Source: JBBRMW01 sp965246845 (GTDB taxonomy: Bacteria; Chloroflexota; Anaerolineae; Aggregatilineales; UBA2796). Taken from it: a stretch of DNA of 64,000 nucleotides. Below, one piece after another: positions 43,764 to 51,494 of this stretch (its first letter is position 1; the number at the start of each line of letters is the position of its first letter). The position numbers and the translations under genes were made by a program. Under the pieces are notes generated by a model, which saw only the letters and a program-made list of their open reading frames with translations, made no database searches and was not told the origin of the DNA. The stretch spans positions 186,001 through 250,000 of the forward strand of contig CBDFFR010000004.1 in the NCBI GenBank assembly GCA_965246845.1. Direction: 5' to 3'.

Positions 43764-45776
43764 ATGGCCCGCCGCACCTCTCCCCAACCAGAGCGCAAGA
43801 TTGCACTCGGCTACATCCGCAATTCATACACCCGCAACAAGACCGATACCGACAGTCCGGACCGTCAGCGTGCCAACATTGAGGCTGTAGCTGCTCGCAA
43901 GGGTTACGTAGTCGAATGGTACACCGACACCGAAGGCCATAAATCAGGACGGTACGAGAAGAACCGACCCGGTTGGCTGGCGCTCAAGGACCGCATCGGC
44001 GACCCTGATGTGATTGCCATTATCGCCAATGACCTGTCGCGCTTGCACCGTAAACTCTCGCGCCTGAGTGACCTGCTCGATCTTGTAGACGAACATAAAA
44101 TGGAGCTGATGCTGGCCGCACCGGGACGGGAGCTGGACACCTCCACGCCGATTGGCCGCACGATTGCGCAGTTCATCGCGCTGCAAGATGAGGCATACTC
44201 CATCGACATTTCTGTACGCTCGACCGACTTGGCAATATACCGCCGCAAGCTGGGCAAGGTCAACGGCCAAGTGCCATTCGGCACGATGCGCGATGCAGAA
44301 GGATACCTGACTGCCGACGTGGAGGGTGCATGGACGTTGCCGGATGGCACATGGGTAACAGGCACACAGGAGAACCGACCGGAAGGCGCAACTGACTTCC
44401 GCTCGTACTATCGTTGTGCCAAGCGGATGCTCATCCTGTATGCTCGTGGCAACATCGGCTACGAGAAAGTTGCCTATCGGCTGAACGAGTCCGCTTGGCT
44501 GTTCAGTGACCGCAAGGGTATCCCGCGATTGATTACCAGTGACGATGTGCGGCGGGTGGTCGCCAACTGGCCGGAGTTCGGTGGCGCGATGCTGGAAAAG
44601 AAGGCCAAAACGCGCAGCAAGGACCGCTCCACCCGTTTGGGGACAGACGGCATTTACTTCAACCCGGCACGAGCGGTCATGCCCATCAAGCTGCTGGTCA
44701 GGGTCGGCAACATGCTTAAGGAACGTGCCTTCGACGCTCCCGATAACGGGGTGGTCAGGGCGGCTCGTGATTACGCACTGAACAGGATTACCTACTGCGC
44801 TCACTGCGAGAAATTGGCTGCCGCGCAAAACAACCCAAAACTGCGCACGACGCTCAGTGGCAATCAGCAGAACGACAAGCTGCGCTATCGTCACAAAGGC
44901 GGTGTGAAATGCGGTTGCACCAACCGCTCTGTACCGCTTGCGGTGTACGAACATGATTTCGGGCGATTGCTCACACTACTCACTATTGCGGACGACAAGC
45001 TGAACCTGCTGACTGAACTGAGTATCCAGATGCAGAAAGGCCGTGCCGGGATCGCACAGGACGCCGACATCGAGAAGGAAAAGCAAGAAGCAATTGAACT
45101 ATGCCACCGCCGCATAGACGCCGCAGTCCACCTCTACGGTGATGGGCGCATCAGCCGCGAGGAATACCTGCGGCGCGTAGACAAAAACGAGCGCGAGATC
45201 GCGCATTGGGAGTCGCGCACGACGGATACTCAAAAAGCGGCGATGGACTTGGCATTGGTGGTGAACGCGGTCAACCAGATTGTGCGGGTGTGGGATAGCA
45301 GCAACGAAAAAGCCAAGCAGGACTTCGTTCGCGTCCTGTTCACATCCATCACCTACGACCTGGACACCCGCCGCATCGTCGACTTCAAGCTGAAACCGTG
45401 GGCTGACCAGTTCCTTGTGTTACGCGCAAACTTGTATGTCGATGAAAGCCGCAAAGAGCAAGAAAACCCGATGGTTGACGCAGAAAATAAAAATGCCCCA
45501 CACCGTAAAGGCATGGAGCAGGCTTTGCCCCTATCGGGTCGCGGTGCGTATCCTAGATTATTCCACGCTCAATTCGCTGTAAATCCGCACATCAAACCTC
45601 GCGCTCCACGCCCCAAACCACCTGAGTCGCCCGAAAAGCAAGTTCTTCGCGTGAAAGCCAAGTTGCTTCGCAAACAGGCCTATAGCTATCCTGAGATTGC
45701 AAAGCATCTCGGCATTTCACTTGGTGCAGCATGGGCGCTAATCAATAAACCCTTTGATAAGCGCAGTGACATATAA
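43764..45776 (+). CDS. large serine recombinase with C-terminal HTH
   Basis: A 670-residue recombinase. Catalytic domain: LGYIRNSYTRNKTDTDSPDRQ with the nucleophile Ser in IRNSYTR, then IAIIANDLSRLHRKLSRL. The recombinase domain contains QVPFGTMRDAEGYL and AYRLNESAWLFSDRKG. The zinc ribbon has ITYCAHCEKLA and VKCGCTNRS. A coiled-coil segment (about 420-500) follows. Beyond the usual end there is an extension (about 580-670) with a proline-rich linker and a helix-turn-helix tail (YSYPEIAKHLGISLGAAWAL). The linker DNA carries a 16-bp repeat also found in the recombinase remnant. It has ribosome binding site AGGAG and a nearby dyad. Confidence 0.92.
   Translation: MARRTSPQPERKIALGYIRNSYTRNKTDTDSPDRQRANIEAVAARKGYVVEWYTDTEGHKSGRYEKNRPGWLALKDRIGDPDVIAIIANDLSRLHRKLSRLSDLLDLVDEHKMELMLAAPGRELDTSTPIGRTIAQFIALQDEAYSIDISVRSTDLAIYRRKLGKVNGQVPFGTMRDAEGYLTADVEGAWTLPDGTWVTGTQENRPEGATDFRSYYRCAKRMLILYARGNIGYEKVAYRLNESAWLFSDRKGIPRLITSDDVRRVVANWPEFGGAMLEKKAKTRSKDRSTRLGTDGIYFNPARAVMPIKLLVRVGNMLKERAFDAPDNGVVRAARDYALNRITYCAHCEKLAAAQNNPKLRTTLSGNQQNDKLRYRHKGGVKCGCTNRSVPLAVYEHDFGRLLTLLTIADDKLNLLTELSIQMQKGRAGIAQDADIEKEKQEAIELCHRRIDAAVHLYGDGRISREEYLRRVDKNEREIAHWESRTTDTQKAAMDLALVVNAVNQIVRVWDSSNEKAKQDFVRVLFTSITYDLDTRRIVDFKLKPWADQFLVLRANLYVDESRKEQENPMVDAENKNAPHRKGMEQALPLSGRGAYPRLFHAQFAVNPHIKPRAPRPKPPESPEKQVLRVKAKLLRKQAYSYPEIAKHLGISLGAAWALINKPFDKRSDI
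45508..45538. repeat. CCCCTATCGGG repeat, copy 3
   Basis: AAGGCATGGAGCAGG (45508-45522) is joined directly to CTTTGCCCCTATCGGG (45523-45538) within the second serine recombinase gene, in the linker before its helix-turn-helix tail. Confidence 0.65.
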
Positions 45777-45796
45777 ATTCAGTTGACTTCAAGAAG

Positions 45797-46180
45797 TTAC
45801 GCATATGGTTGGTCAGCGAGTGATCCTAGCAGCGGCTGCATATGTTTCAGATTGTGCGTATATAACGGCACTTGCAACCGATATGAGACCGATGCAATCA
45901 GACAATCTTCTTTGCCAATGTGATGGCTAAACTGGAATCGTTCAAGTTGCTGCATTCCCCACTGCTGATCAGATGGAGCAAGATACAGTAGATCAAATTG
46001 ACTCAAGACGGTTTTACATTGTAGTTGATTGGCTTTGCTAGTCGTGCCTTCCATAACTTCCAGCCAAGATGTCGAGCTTAGGCTTAAACGCTGCGACTGT
46101 GAGGCGTACCATGTTATGGCAGGTGAATAGTGGCGAAGGAGATGAACAATAGCTGTTGTGTCAACAAGAGCAGTTGTCAT
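45797..46180 (-). CDS. VapC-like PIN-domain toxin
   Basis: A 127-residue PIN-domain ribonuclease. The acidic residues are Asp7 (ALVDTTAIVHLLR), Glu41/Glu44 (SWLEVMEGT) and Asp92 (GKEDCLIAS), and the end has LYTHNLKHMQPL, the usual T.N..HF.P form. Such toxins cut tRNA or rRNA unless bound by their antitoxin. It overlaps the antitoxin gene by ATGA. It lies right next to the second recombinase, which suits a role in keeping a mobile region in the genome. Confidence 0.9.
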   Translation of the reverse strand: MTTALVDTTAIVHLLRHYSPAITWYASQSQRLSLSSTSWLEVMEGTTSKANQLQCKTVLSQFDLLYLAPSDQQWGMQQLERFQFSHHIGKEDCLIASVSYRLQVPLYTHNLKHMQPLLGSLADQPYA

Positions 46181-46494
46181 TTACTGCTATCCGTGTTTCC
46201 ATTAGTCGTATCCCAGTTGCCAAGACGTCGTTGTCTTGATTCACGGCCCATGGTTTGAACCCATTCGGTGGGATCTTCAATTTCCGGGTGAGCGAGTTCG
46301 ATGGGACCAAGCTCGTCAAGTAACTGTAAAAGATTTTGACCCCAGTGTTCATCCGACAACAAGGCGCTTTTCGGCTCAGGCTCAATTTCGCTCTCAACAG
46401 ACGAAGCAATTCGCTCGATCAACTGAATACGCTGCTTGGGGGATAATCGCAGAGCTAATGTCAATGCCTCTTCAAGCTGTACCATGTTATTCAT
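46177..46494 (-). CDS. VapB-like antitoxin
   Basis: A 105-residue partner of the PIN toxin. The N-terminal part (MVQLEEALTLALRLSPKQRI, QLIERIASSVE) is a helix of the kind seen in short antitoxins of VapBC pairs, followed by an acidic segment (EPEPKSALLSDEHW) and a C-terminal part that would contact the toxin (ELAHPEIEDPTEWVQT). No clear DNA-binding fold was recognised. ATG 46494 is preferred; the frame is open to 46554. Confidence 0.72.
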   Translation of the reverse strand: MNNMVQLEEALTLALRLSPKQRIQLIERIASSVESEIEPEPKSALLSDEHWGQNLLQLLDELGPIELAHPEIEDPTEWVQTMGRESRQRRLGNWDTTNGNTDSSK

Positions 46495-46930
46495 GAGATG
46501 TGCCCCTTCACTTACACTTAACCCGATTATACGATCAGTCTGTATCTTCTCCATTGTATTCTATCTAGCGCACATGTTTTAGCGCGTTCTCCACATACGC
46601 TTTTTGTACGTTAAAGCTTGTCGTTTGACCTATACGTTTAACGGCATCTCTATCGGTTCTGTGCGTCCGTTAACGGAGGCGCTCACCAAGACAACTCAAG
46701 ATCGATATATTGTAATACGCATCAAGCGTTTTTGATCCGTTGGCTAGTAGCTCACACTTCGTTTTGCAGGGTGCATCTAACCCAATGTCCACACTTCTAC
46801 GGCTTGTGTCGGGTAGTTCGCTACGCAAATTTGATCAGTGTTGCCTGACTTGTATGAATGTTCAATGATGTCGCAGCAATTGCGTACACACGTGGCGCTG
46901 ATACTTGAACATTCACTTATCTTTAAAGTC
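46495..46930. other. intergenic stretch between VapBC and ROK locus
   Basis: No gene is supported. A long minus-strand frame (46777-47721) is a shadow of the ROK gene. A perfect 12-bp palindrome TCCGTTAACGGA (46666-46677) is present and could be an operator of the VapBC pair. Confidence 0.5.
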
Positions 46931-46959
46931 TTGACAACGCAAAAAAGCAGGATTACACT
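46931..46959 (+). promoter_or_regulatory. promoter of ROK gene
   Basis: TTGACA (46931-46936) is consensus and stands 17 bases from TACACT (46954-46959). The predicted start of transcription is near 46966, exactly where the ROK operator begins. Confidence 0.65.
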
Positions 46960-46965
46960 TAAAGA

Positions 46966-46985
46966 ACTTATTTCGGTAAACGAAG
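46966..46985. promoter_or_regulatory. ROK operator, copy 1
   Basis: ACTTATTTCGGTAAACGAAG. It matches copy 2 at 48227-48246 at 18 of 20 positions and is a partial palindrome (CTTATTTCG and CGAAGAAAG). It sits at the start of transcription of the ROK gene, as expected for autorepression. Confidence 0.7.
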
Positions 46986-47001
46986 AAAGTTTCGAGTGTA
47001 T

Positions 47002-48204
47002 ATGTCGCGGCGTGGCGATAAAAACCTGATACGCGCAATGAACCGCAATCTGGTTCTCAATTTGCTGATCACCATCGGGGCGCTTTCCCGCTCGGAGATT
47101 GCACGGCGCAGCGGTTTGAGCAACGCCACCGTTACGGAGATTACCGCCGAACTCCTGACGCGCAGCCTTGTTGAAGAAGGCGAAGAAGGCGAATCGACGG
47201 GCGGGCGGCGTCCGCTGCTCTTGCGGCTGAACGCGCGTGCGGGCTATGTCGTCGGCGTCAAGCTGATGGAGGACGCGCTCACCTGCGCCGTGACCGACTT
47301 GCACGCGCAGGTCCTCTTTCACAAGATGTATCCGCTCGGCACGGACCACGCGCTGCCTGCAATACAACGCGCGTTCATCAAAGCGGTGATGGTGGCGATA
47401 GAGCAAGCAGGTATTAAACCAGAGCAAATTCTCGGTATCGGGATTGGCCTCGCGGGGGTCGTCGATTCGATGCGCGGTCTGATTCGTTATTCGCCATATT
47501 TCGGCTGGCGCGATGCCGATTTCGCGAGCGCGATCAGCGCACACTTTGCGCTCCCGGTCTACCTGGAAAACGACGTGAATACGCTCACGCTTGCGGAACA
47601 GTGGTTCGGGCATGGGCGCGGCGTGGATAACTTCGCGGTAGTAACGGTCGGGCGTGGCATTGGGAGCGGCTATGTCCTGAACGGGCAATTTTGTCACGAC
47701 GCGGCGGGCGAGATCGGCCACACAACATTGATGTACGACGGTCCACTGTGTAGCTGTGGCAAGCGCGGCTGCCTCGAAGCGCTGGCTGCTGACCCCGCGG
47801 TCGTGAATGATTATTCGCTGACCGTGCCGCGTCGCGAGCTAACGCTTGATGATGTAGTCAGCGCCGCAGAGAACGGCGACGAAAACGCGCGCCGTTTCCT
47901 CAAACACGCTGGTACATATCTCGGAATTGGCATCGCGAACCTGATCAATACACTGAGTCCGCAGTTGGTCGTCATCAGCGGTGAAGGGCTGCGCGCCGGA
48001 CCGATTCGGATCGAGGCGATGTACGCAGCTATCGCGGAGAACGTCTTCGCCGGGCTTGCCGAGCGCACGCAGCTCGTTACGGAGCTGATTGCGGATGAAA
48101 CATGGGCGCGCGGCGCGGCGTGCGTCGTTCTCAATGAAATTTTCAAGTCGCCGATGGTTGGCGAATCGGAAATTATCGACCGACTAGTCGTGAAGGCAGT
48201 TTGA
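47002..48204 (+). CDS. ROK-family transcriptional repressor
   Basis: A 400-residue ROK repressor (XylR/NagC type). The helix-turn-helix is GALSRSEIARRSGLSNATVT (about 27-46). The ROK body has ILGIGIGLAGVVDSMRGLI, LENDVNTLTLAEQWF, VTVGRGIGSGYVLNGQ and GEIGHTTLM, with the zinc site CSCGKRGCLEALA. The ATP-binding residues of true sugar kinases are only partly kept. It most likely binds the sugar imported by the operon that follows and controls both genes through the two matching operators. The start is ATG 47002; an upstream GTG at 46996 is possible. Confidence 0.9.
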   Translation: MSRRGDKNLIRAMNRNLVLNLLITIGALSRSEIARRSGLSNATVTEITAELLTRSLVEEGEEGESTGGRRPLLLRLNARAGYVVGVKLMEDALTCAVTDLHAQVLFHKMYPLGTDHALPAIQRAFIKAVMVAIEQAGIKPEQILGIGIGLAGVVDSMRGLIRYSPYFGWRDADFASAISAHFALPVYLENDVNTLTLAEQWFGHGRGVDNFAVVTVGRGIGSGYVLNGQFCHDAAGEIGHTTLMYDGPLCSCGKRGCLEALAADPAVVNDYSLTVPRRELTLDDVVSAAENGDENARRFLKHAGTYLGIGIANLINTLSPQLVVISGEGLRAGPIRIEAMYAAIAENVFAGLAERTQLVTELIADETWARGAACVVLNEIFKSPMVGESEIIDRLVVKAV

Positions 48205-48226
48205 GTGCAATGTTTTTATTTGCCAG

Positions 48227-48246
48227 ACTTATTTCGGTGAGCGAAG
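48227..48246. promoter_or_regulatory. ROK operator, copy 2
   Basis: ACTTATTTCGGTGAGCGAAG. It is a near-copy of the site before the ROK gene and overlaps the ribosome binding region of the first permease (GAAGGATG, ATG 48256). Repression of the sugar operon by the ROK protein follows from this arrangement. Confidence 0.7.
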
Positions 48247-48255
48247 GATGTAATA

Positions 48256-49140
48256 ATGTATCTCGCGGGTGAGCGGCGCTGGCGCAAAACGGGATGGGTG
48301 CTGCTCTTTCTCGCGCCGAGTCTGGCGGGATTGATCCTGTTTACGCTAGGACCGATCCTCGCCTCACTCGGACTGACACTTTTTCAATGGGATTTGATTC
48401 GCCTACCGGAATTTGTCGGGCTGGATAACTTCCGTGAGATTTTTGCGAGCAATGAATTCTGGTCCGCGCTTTCGCATACGCTGCAATTCGTCATCGGCTA
48501 TATTCCGCTGGTGATGTTGCTCGCGCTCGGCGTCGCGCTTCTGCTCAACCAGCGAGTGCGCGGCCTCGCACTGTATCGCACGGCGTTTTTCATTCCGGTC
48601 GTGTCCTCGTGGGTCGTGATTTCGCTGCTCGGCAAGTGGGCGTTCAACCCGCGCTACGGGCTGGTGAACTATGCGCTTGGGTTAGTCGGCGTGCAGGGTC
48701 CGAACTGGCTGTTCAGTTCGCAATGGGCGATGCCCGCAATCATCCTGACGAGCGTGTGGAAGGACATCGGCTTCGTGATGGTGATGTTCCTCGCCGGGCT
48801 GCAATCGATTCCGCACGAATACCGCGAGGCGTCTTCGCTCGATGGTGCGCAGGCATGGAACCATTTCCGCTGGATCACGTTGCCGCTGCTCTCGCCGACT
48901 ACGTTCTTCGCGCTAATCATCTCGCTCATTGCGTCGTTTCAGGTCTTCGATCAGGTCTGGATCATGTCGGAGACGGGAACGAAGAGCGCGACGACGGTGC
49001 TTGTCCAGCAAATCGTGCAGAATGCATTCAGTTATGGCCGGATGGGGACGGCGGCGGCGCTCTCATGGGTGCTGTTCGCGTTCATCTTCGCGATCACGCT
49101 CGTGCAATTGCGCTTGCAGCGGCGCTGGGTTGGCCTATGA
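48256..49140 (+). CDS. sugar ABC transporter permease (MalF type)
   Basis: A 294-residue permease with six membrane helices. The N-terminus WVLLFLAPSLAGLILFTLGP and the coupling loop EYREASSLDGAQAWNHFRWI (the EAA loop that contacts the ATPase) identify a carbohydrate importer of the MalF/UgpA group. It is the first gene of the operon after the second ROK operator. Its stop overlaps the start of the next permease by ATGA. Confidence 0.92.
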   Translation: MYLAGERRWRKTGWVLLFLAPSLAGLILFTLGPILASLGLTLFQWDLIRLPEFVGLDNFREIFASNEFWSALSHTLQFVIGYIPLVMLLALGVALLLNQRVRGLALYRTAFFIPVVSSWVVISLLGKWAFNPRYGLVNYALGLVGVQGPNWLFSSQWAMPAIILTSVWKDIGFVMVMFLAGLQSIPHEYREASSLDGAQAWNHFRWITLPLLSPTTFFALIISLIASFQVFDQVWIMSETGTKSATTVLVQQIVQNAFSYGRMGTAAALSWVLFAFIFAITLVQLRLQRRWVGL

Positions 49141-50021
49141 CTAGCCGCGCGCGAACCCTGCCAATTGCTTCGACAGCGCAGGATATTCATGCGCCGCGCG
49201 TAAGACTCTGGTTGCGCCGCGCCGCGCTGTACCTTACACTGACGGCGCTTGCGGGCGTGATGCTCGTGCCATTTATCTGGATGGTTTCGACTTCGCTCAC
49301 ACAGGATCAATATGTCCTGAGCGCCACACCGTCGCTCATCCCAAACCCGGCTACGCTCGGCAGCTATCAGAAGTTGCTCGATTTGCTCAACATCGGCGGG
49401 ATGTTCGTCAACAGCCTGTTCGTAGCGGTGCTGACAACCGCCGGGCAGGTCCTGACCTCCAGCATGGCGGCGTATGCTTTCGCGCGGATGCGCTGGCGCG
49501 GTCGGGATGTCGTCTTCGCGCTGTACCTGATTACGTTGATGGTCCCCGCGCAGGTGACGATTGTGCCGCTGTTCATCCTGATGCGGCTGTTCGGCTGGGT
49601 GAACACCTATCAGGCATTGATCCTGCCGGGGCTGTTCAGTGCGTTCGGGACGTTCCTGTTGCGGCAAGCCTTCCTGACAATCCCGCGCGAAATCGAAGAG
49701 GCGGCGTTCATTGATGGCGCATCGCACTGGACCGTCTTCCGGCGCGTGGTCCTGCCGCTCGTCAAGCCGGGTCTGGCGACGCTGACGGTATTCAGCTTCA
49801 TGGGGAGCTGGAATGCGTACCTGTGGCCGCTATTCGTCGCGCGGCAGGACTCGATGCTCACGCTTCCGGTCGGACTGGCGCGGCTGCACGGCCAATATCT
49901 GACGCAGTGGAACCTCGTCATGGCAGGCGCGGTAATCAGCATCATTCCGATCCTGATCGTCTATCTCTTCGCACAGCGGGCGTTCGTGCGCGGGATCGCG
50001 CTCAGTGGCTTGAAAGGTTGA
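49137..50021 (+). CDS. sugar ABC transporter permease (MalG type)
   Basis: A 294-residue permease with six membrane helices, the second half of the importer. It has LAGVMLVPFIWMVSTSLT at the start and the coupling loop EIEEAAFIDGASHWTVFRRV. The start ATG 49137 gives ATGA overlap with the first permease; the frame is open far upstream but that part is only a shadow of the first gene. The substrate-binding protein follows. Confidence 0.92.
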   Translation: MTSRARTLPIASTAQDIHAPRVRLWLRRAALYLTLTALAGVMLVPFIWMVSTSLTQDQYVLSATPSLIPNPATLGSYQKLLDLLNIGGMFVNSLFVAVLTTAGQVLTSSMAAYAFARMRWRGRDVVFALYLITLMVPAQVTIVPLFILMRLFGWVNTYQALILPGLFSAFGTFLLRQAFLTIPREIEEAAFIDGASHWTVFRRVVLPLVKPGLATLTVFSFMGSWNAYLWPLFVARQDSMLTLPVGLARLHGQYLTQWNLVMAGAVISIIPILIVYLFAQRAFVRGIALSGLKG

Positions 50022-50104
50022 AAGGGGGTGATGCGCGACAAGGTTCTCAGTTGTGAATTGCACAAACTCTACGTTTTGACGTTTTACCAGGAAAGGTTCT
50101 GAAA

Positions 50105-51355
50105 ATGAAGACTCGCCGTTTTATCACCGTGTTGCTGGCCGCGCTGTTGCTACTGGCATTCGTTCCGGGGTTCCGCGCGCAAGCGCAGACGACCACGATC
50201 ACCTATTTCACATTCTCCGCCGCGCCTGACCATCTGAAAGACCTCGACTTGATGATCGCGGATTTCAAGAAGGCAAACGCGGGTATCGATGTAAAGGTAC
50301 AGACCGCGCCTTTCGCGGATTATTTCACGCTGCTCCAGACTGACCTGAACGGCGGCGCGGGACCCGATGTGTTCGAGCTGAACTATGAAAACTTCGTAAC
50401 TTATGCGGCGAAGAATGTCCTGCTCGACCTGAGCAGCCAGACCGCGCAAGACAAGACGTGGGACGCGAAAGCGTATTACGGACGTGCGCTCGAAATTTTC
50501 CAGCAAAAGGGGAAGCAATTCGGGCTACCGGAGAGCTTCTCAACGGTCGTGCTGCTCTACAACAAGGCGCTTTTCGACGCGGCCAAGGTCGATTATCCGA
50601 AAGCTGATTGGACTTGGCAGGATGCAATCGCGGCGGCCAAGAAGCTGACGGACAAGAGCAAAGGTGTGTGGGGCTTGTATTCACCCGTGCAGTTCTACGA
50701 GTTCTTCAAGAAGGCAGCGCAGGGCGATTGCAAGTTCTTCAATGAGGCGCAGACTGAATCGCTGCTCAACTCGCCGGAATGCGTCACCGTCCTGAACACG
50801 ATGCTCAGTTTCACCAAAGAAGGCGTCATGCCGACCCCGGTGGACCTCGGCGGCGTGAAGGACGACGAACTGTTCAAATCGGGCAAGCTGGCGATGTGGG
50901 TCAATGGCATCTGGCAGTTTTCCGCGATGAAAGACGCGCCGTTCGCGTGGGACATCCAGCTTGAGCCGGGCATCACGCGCAAGGCGCATCACTTTTTCGC
51001 GAATGCGGTTGCCGTGAACGCAAACAGCAAGAATGCACAGGCGGCCTACACATGGGCGCGCTTCTTCACGAGCAGCCCCGCCGCCGCGAGGACGCGCGTC
51101 ACAGCTAGTTGGGAACTCCCGGCGCTGACCGATAAAACGCTCGTTGCGGATTACCTCAAGGTGACGCCGCCCGCCAACCGTCAGGCCGTCTTCGACGCGC
51201 TGAACTCGGTTATCCCAATCCCGGTGATCGAGCGTCAGAGTGAGATGCAGGATAAAGTCACCGCCGCACTCGACAAGGCTGTGAGCGGTGAATTCACACC
51301 GCAGCAGGCACTCGATCAGGCGAAGAAGGACGTGGATGCGCTGTTGAAGAAGTAG
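50105..51355 (+). CDS. sugar ABC transporter substrate-binding protein
   Basis: A 416-residue extracytoplasmic binding protein of the MalE/family 1 type. The signal peptide is KTRRFITVLLAALLLLAFVP with cleavage near FRAQA. The mature part has the usual TTITYFTFSAAPDHLKDL start and GGAGPDVFELNYENF. No lipobox cysteine is seen, so the protein may be retained by the signal anchor or released. A ribosome binding site AGGAAAGG precedes it. A structured RNA element follows the stop. Confidence 0.92.
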   Translation: MKTRRFITVLLAALLLLAFVPGFRAQAQTTTITYFTFSAAPDHLKDLDLMIADFKKANAGIDVKVQTAPFADYFTLLQTDLNGGAGPDVFELNYENFVTYAAKNVLLDLSSQTAQDKTWDAKAYYGRALEIFQQKGKQFGLPESFSTVVLLYNKALFDAAKVDYPKADWTWQDAIAAAKKLTDKSKGVWGLYSPVQFYEFFKKAAQGDCKFFNEAQTESLLNSPECVTVLNTMLSFTKEGVMPTPVDLGGVKDDELFKSGKLAMWVNGIWQFSAMKDAPFAWDIQLEPGITRKAHHFFANAVAVNANSKNAQAAYTWARFFTSSPAAARTRVTASWELPALTDKTLVADYLKVTPPANRQAVFDALNSVIPIPVIERQSEMQDKVTAALDKAVSGEFTPQQALDQAKKDVDALLKK

Positions 51356-51360
51356 CAAAG

Positions 51361-51443
51361 ATAGATCGGGCGCGGGGCTAAAGCCACCGCGCTATTACGG
51401 TCCGGTGTAGCAGCCGCAATCGGACCGTAATTGACCGATCTAT
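51361..51443 (+). ncRNA. three-way-junction RNA element (candidate)
   Basis: An 83-base segment folds with perfect stems. The outer stem ATAGATCGG (51361-51369) pairs with CCGATCTAT (51435-51443). Inside it are GCGCGGGGC/GCC(A)CCGCGC (51370-51392, loop TAAA) and TTACGGTCCG/CGGACCGTAA (51395-51430, 16-base loop). It lies between the binding-protein gene and the glycosidases. It probably protects or separates the binding-protein message from the downstream genes. Confidence 0.65.
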
Positions 51444-51494
51444 TCATGGTCGTGCGGCAACCAGATAATCAATCAAAGGAAAATGTAGAGCGCT

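Noticed and set aside
43944..44954. A 336-codon minus-strand frame opposite the second recombinase
   Set aside because: It is fully covered by the recombinase catalytic and recombinase domains and has no recognisable motif.
46777..47721. A 314-codon minus-strand frame
   Set aside because: It lies opposite the well-supported ROK gene and its promoter, shows no family motif, and its composition mirrors the ROK codons.
48609..49136. Upstream extension of the second permease
   Set aside because: The frame is open but lies inside the first permease gene; the ATGA join at 49137 and the membrane pattern fix the start there.
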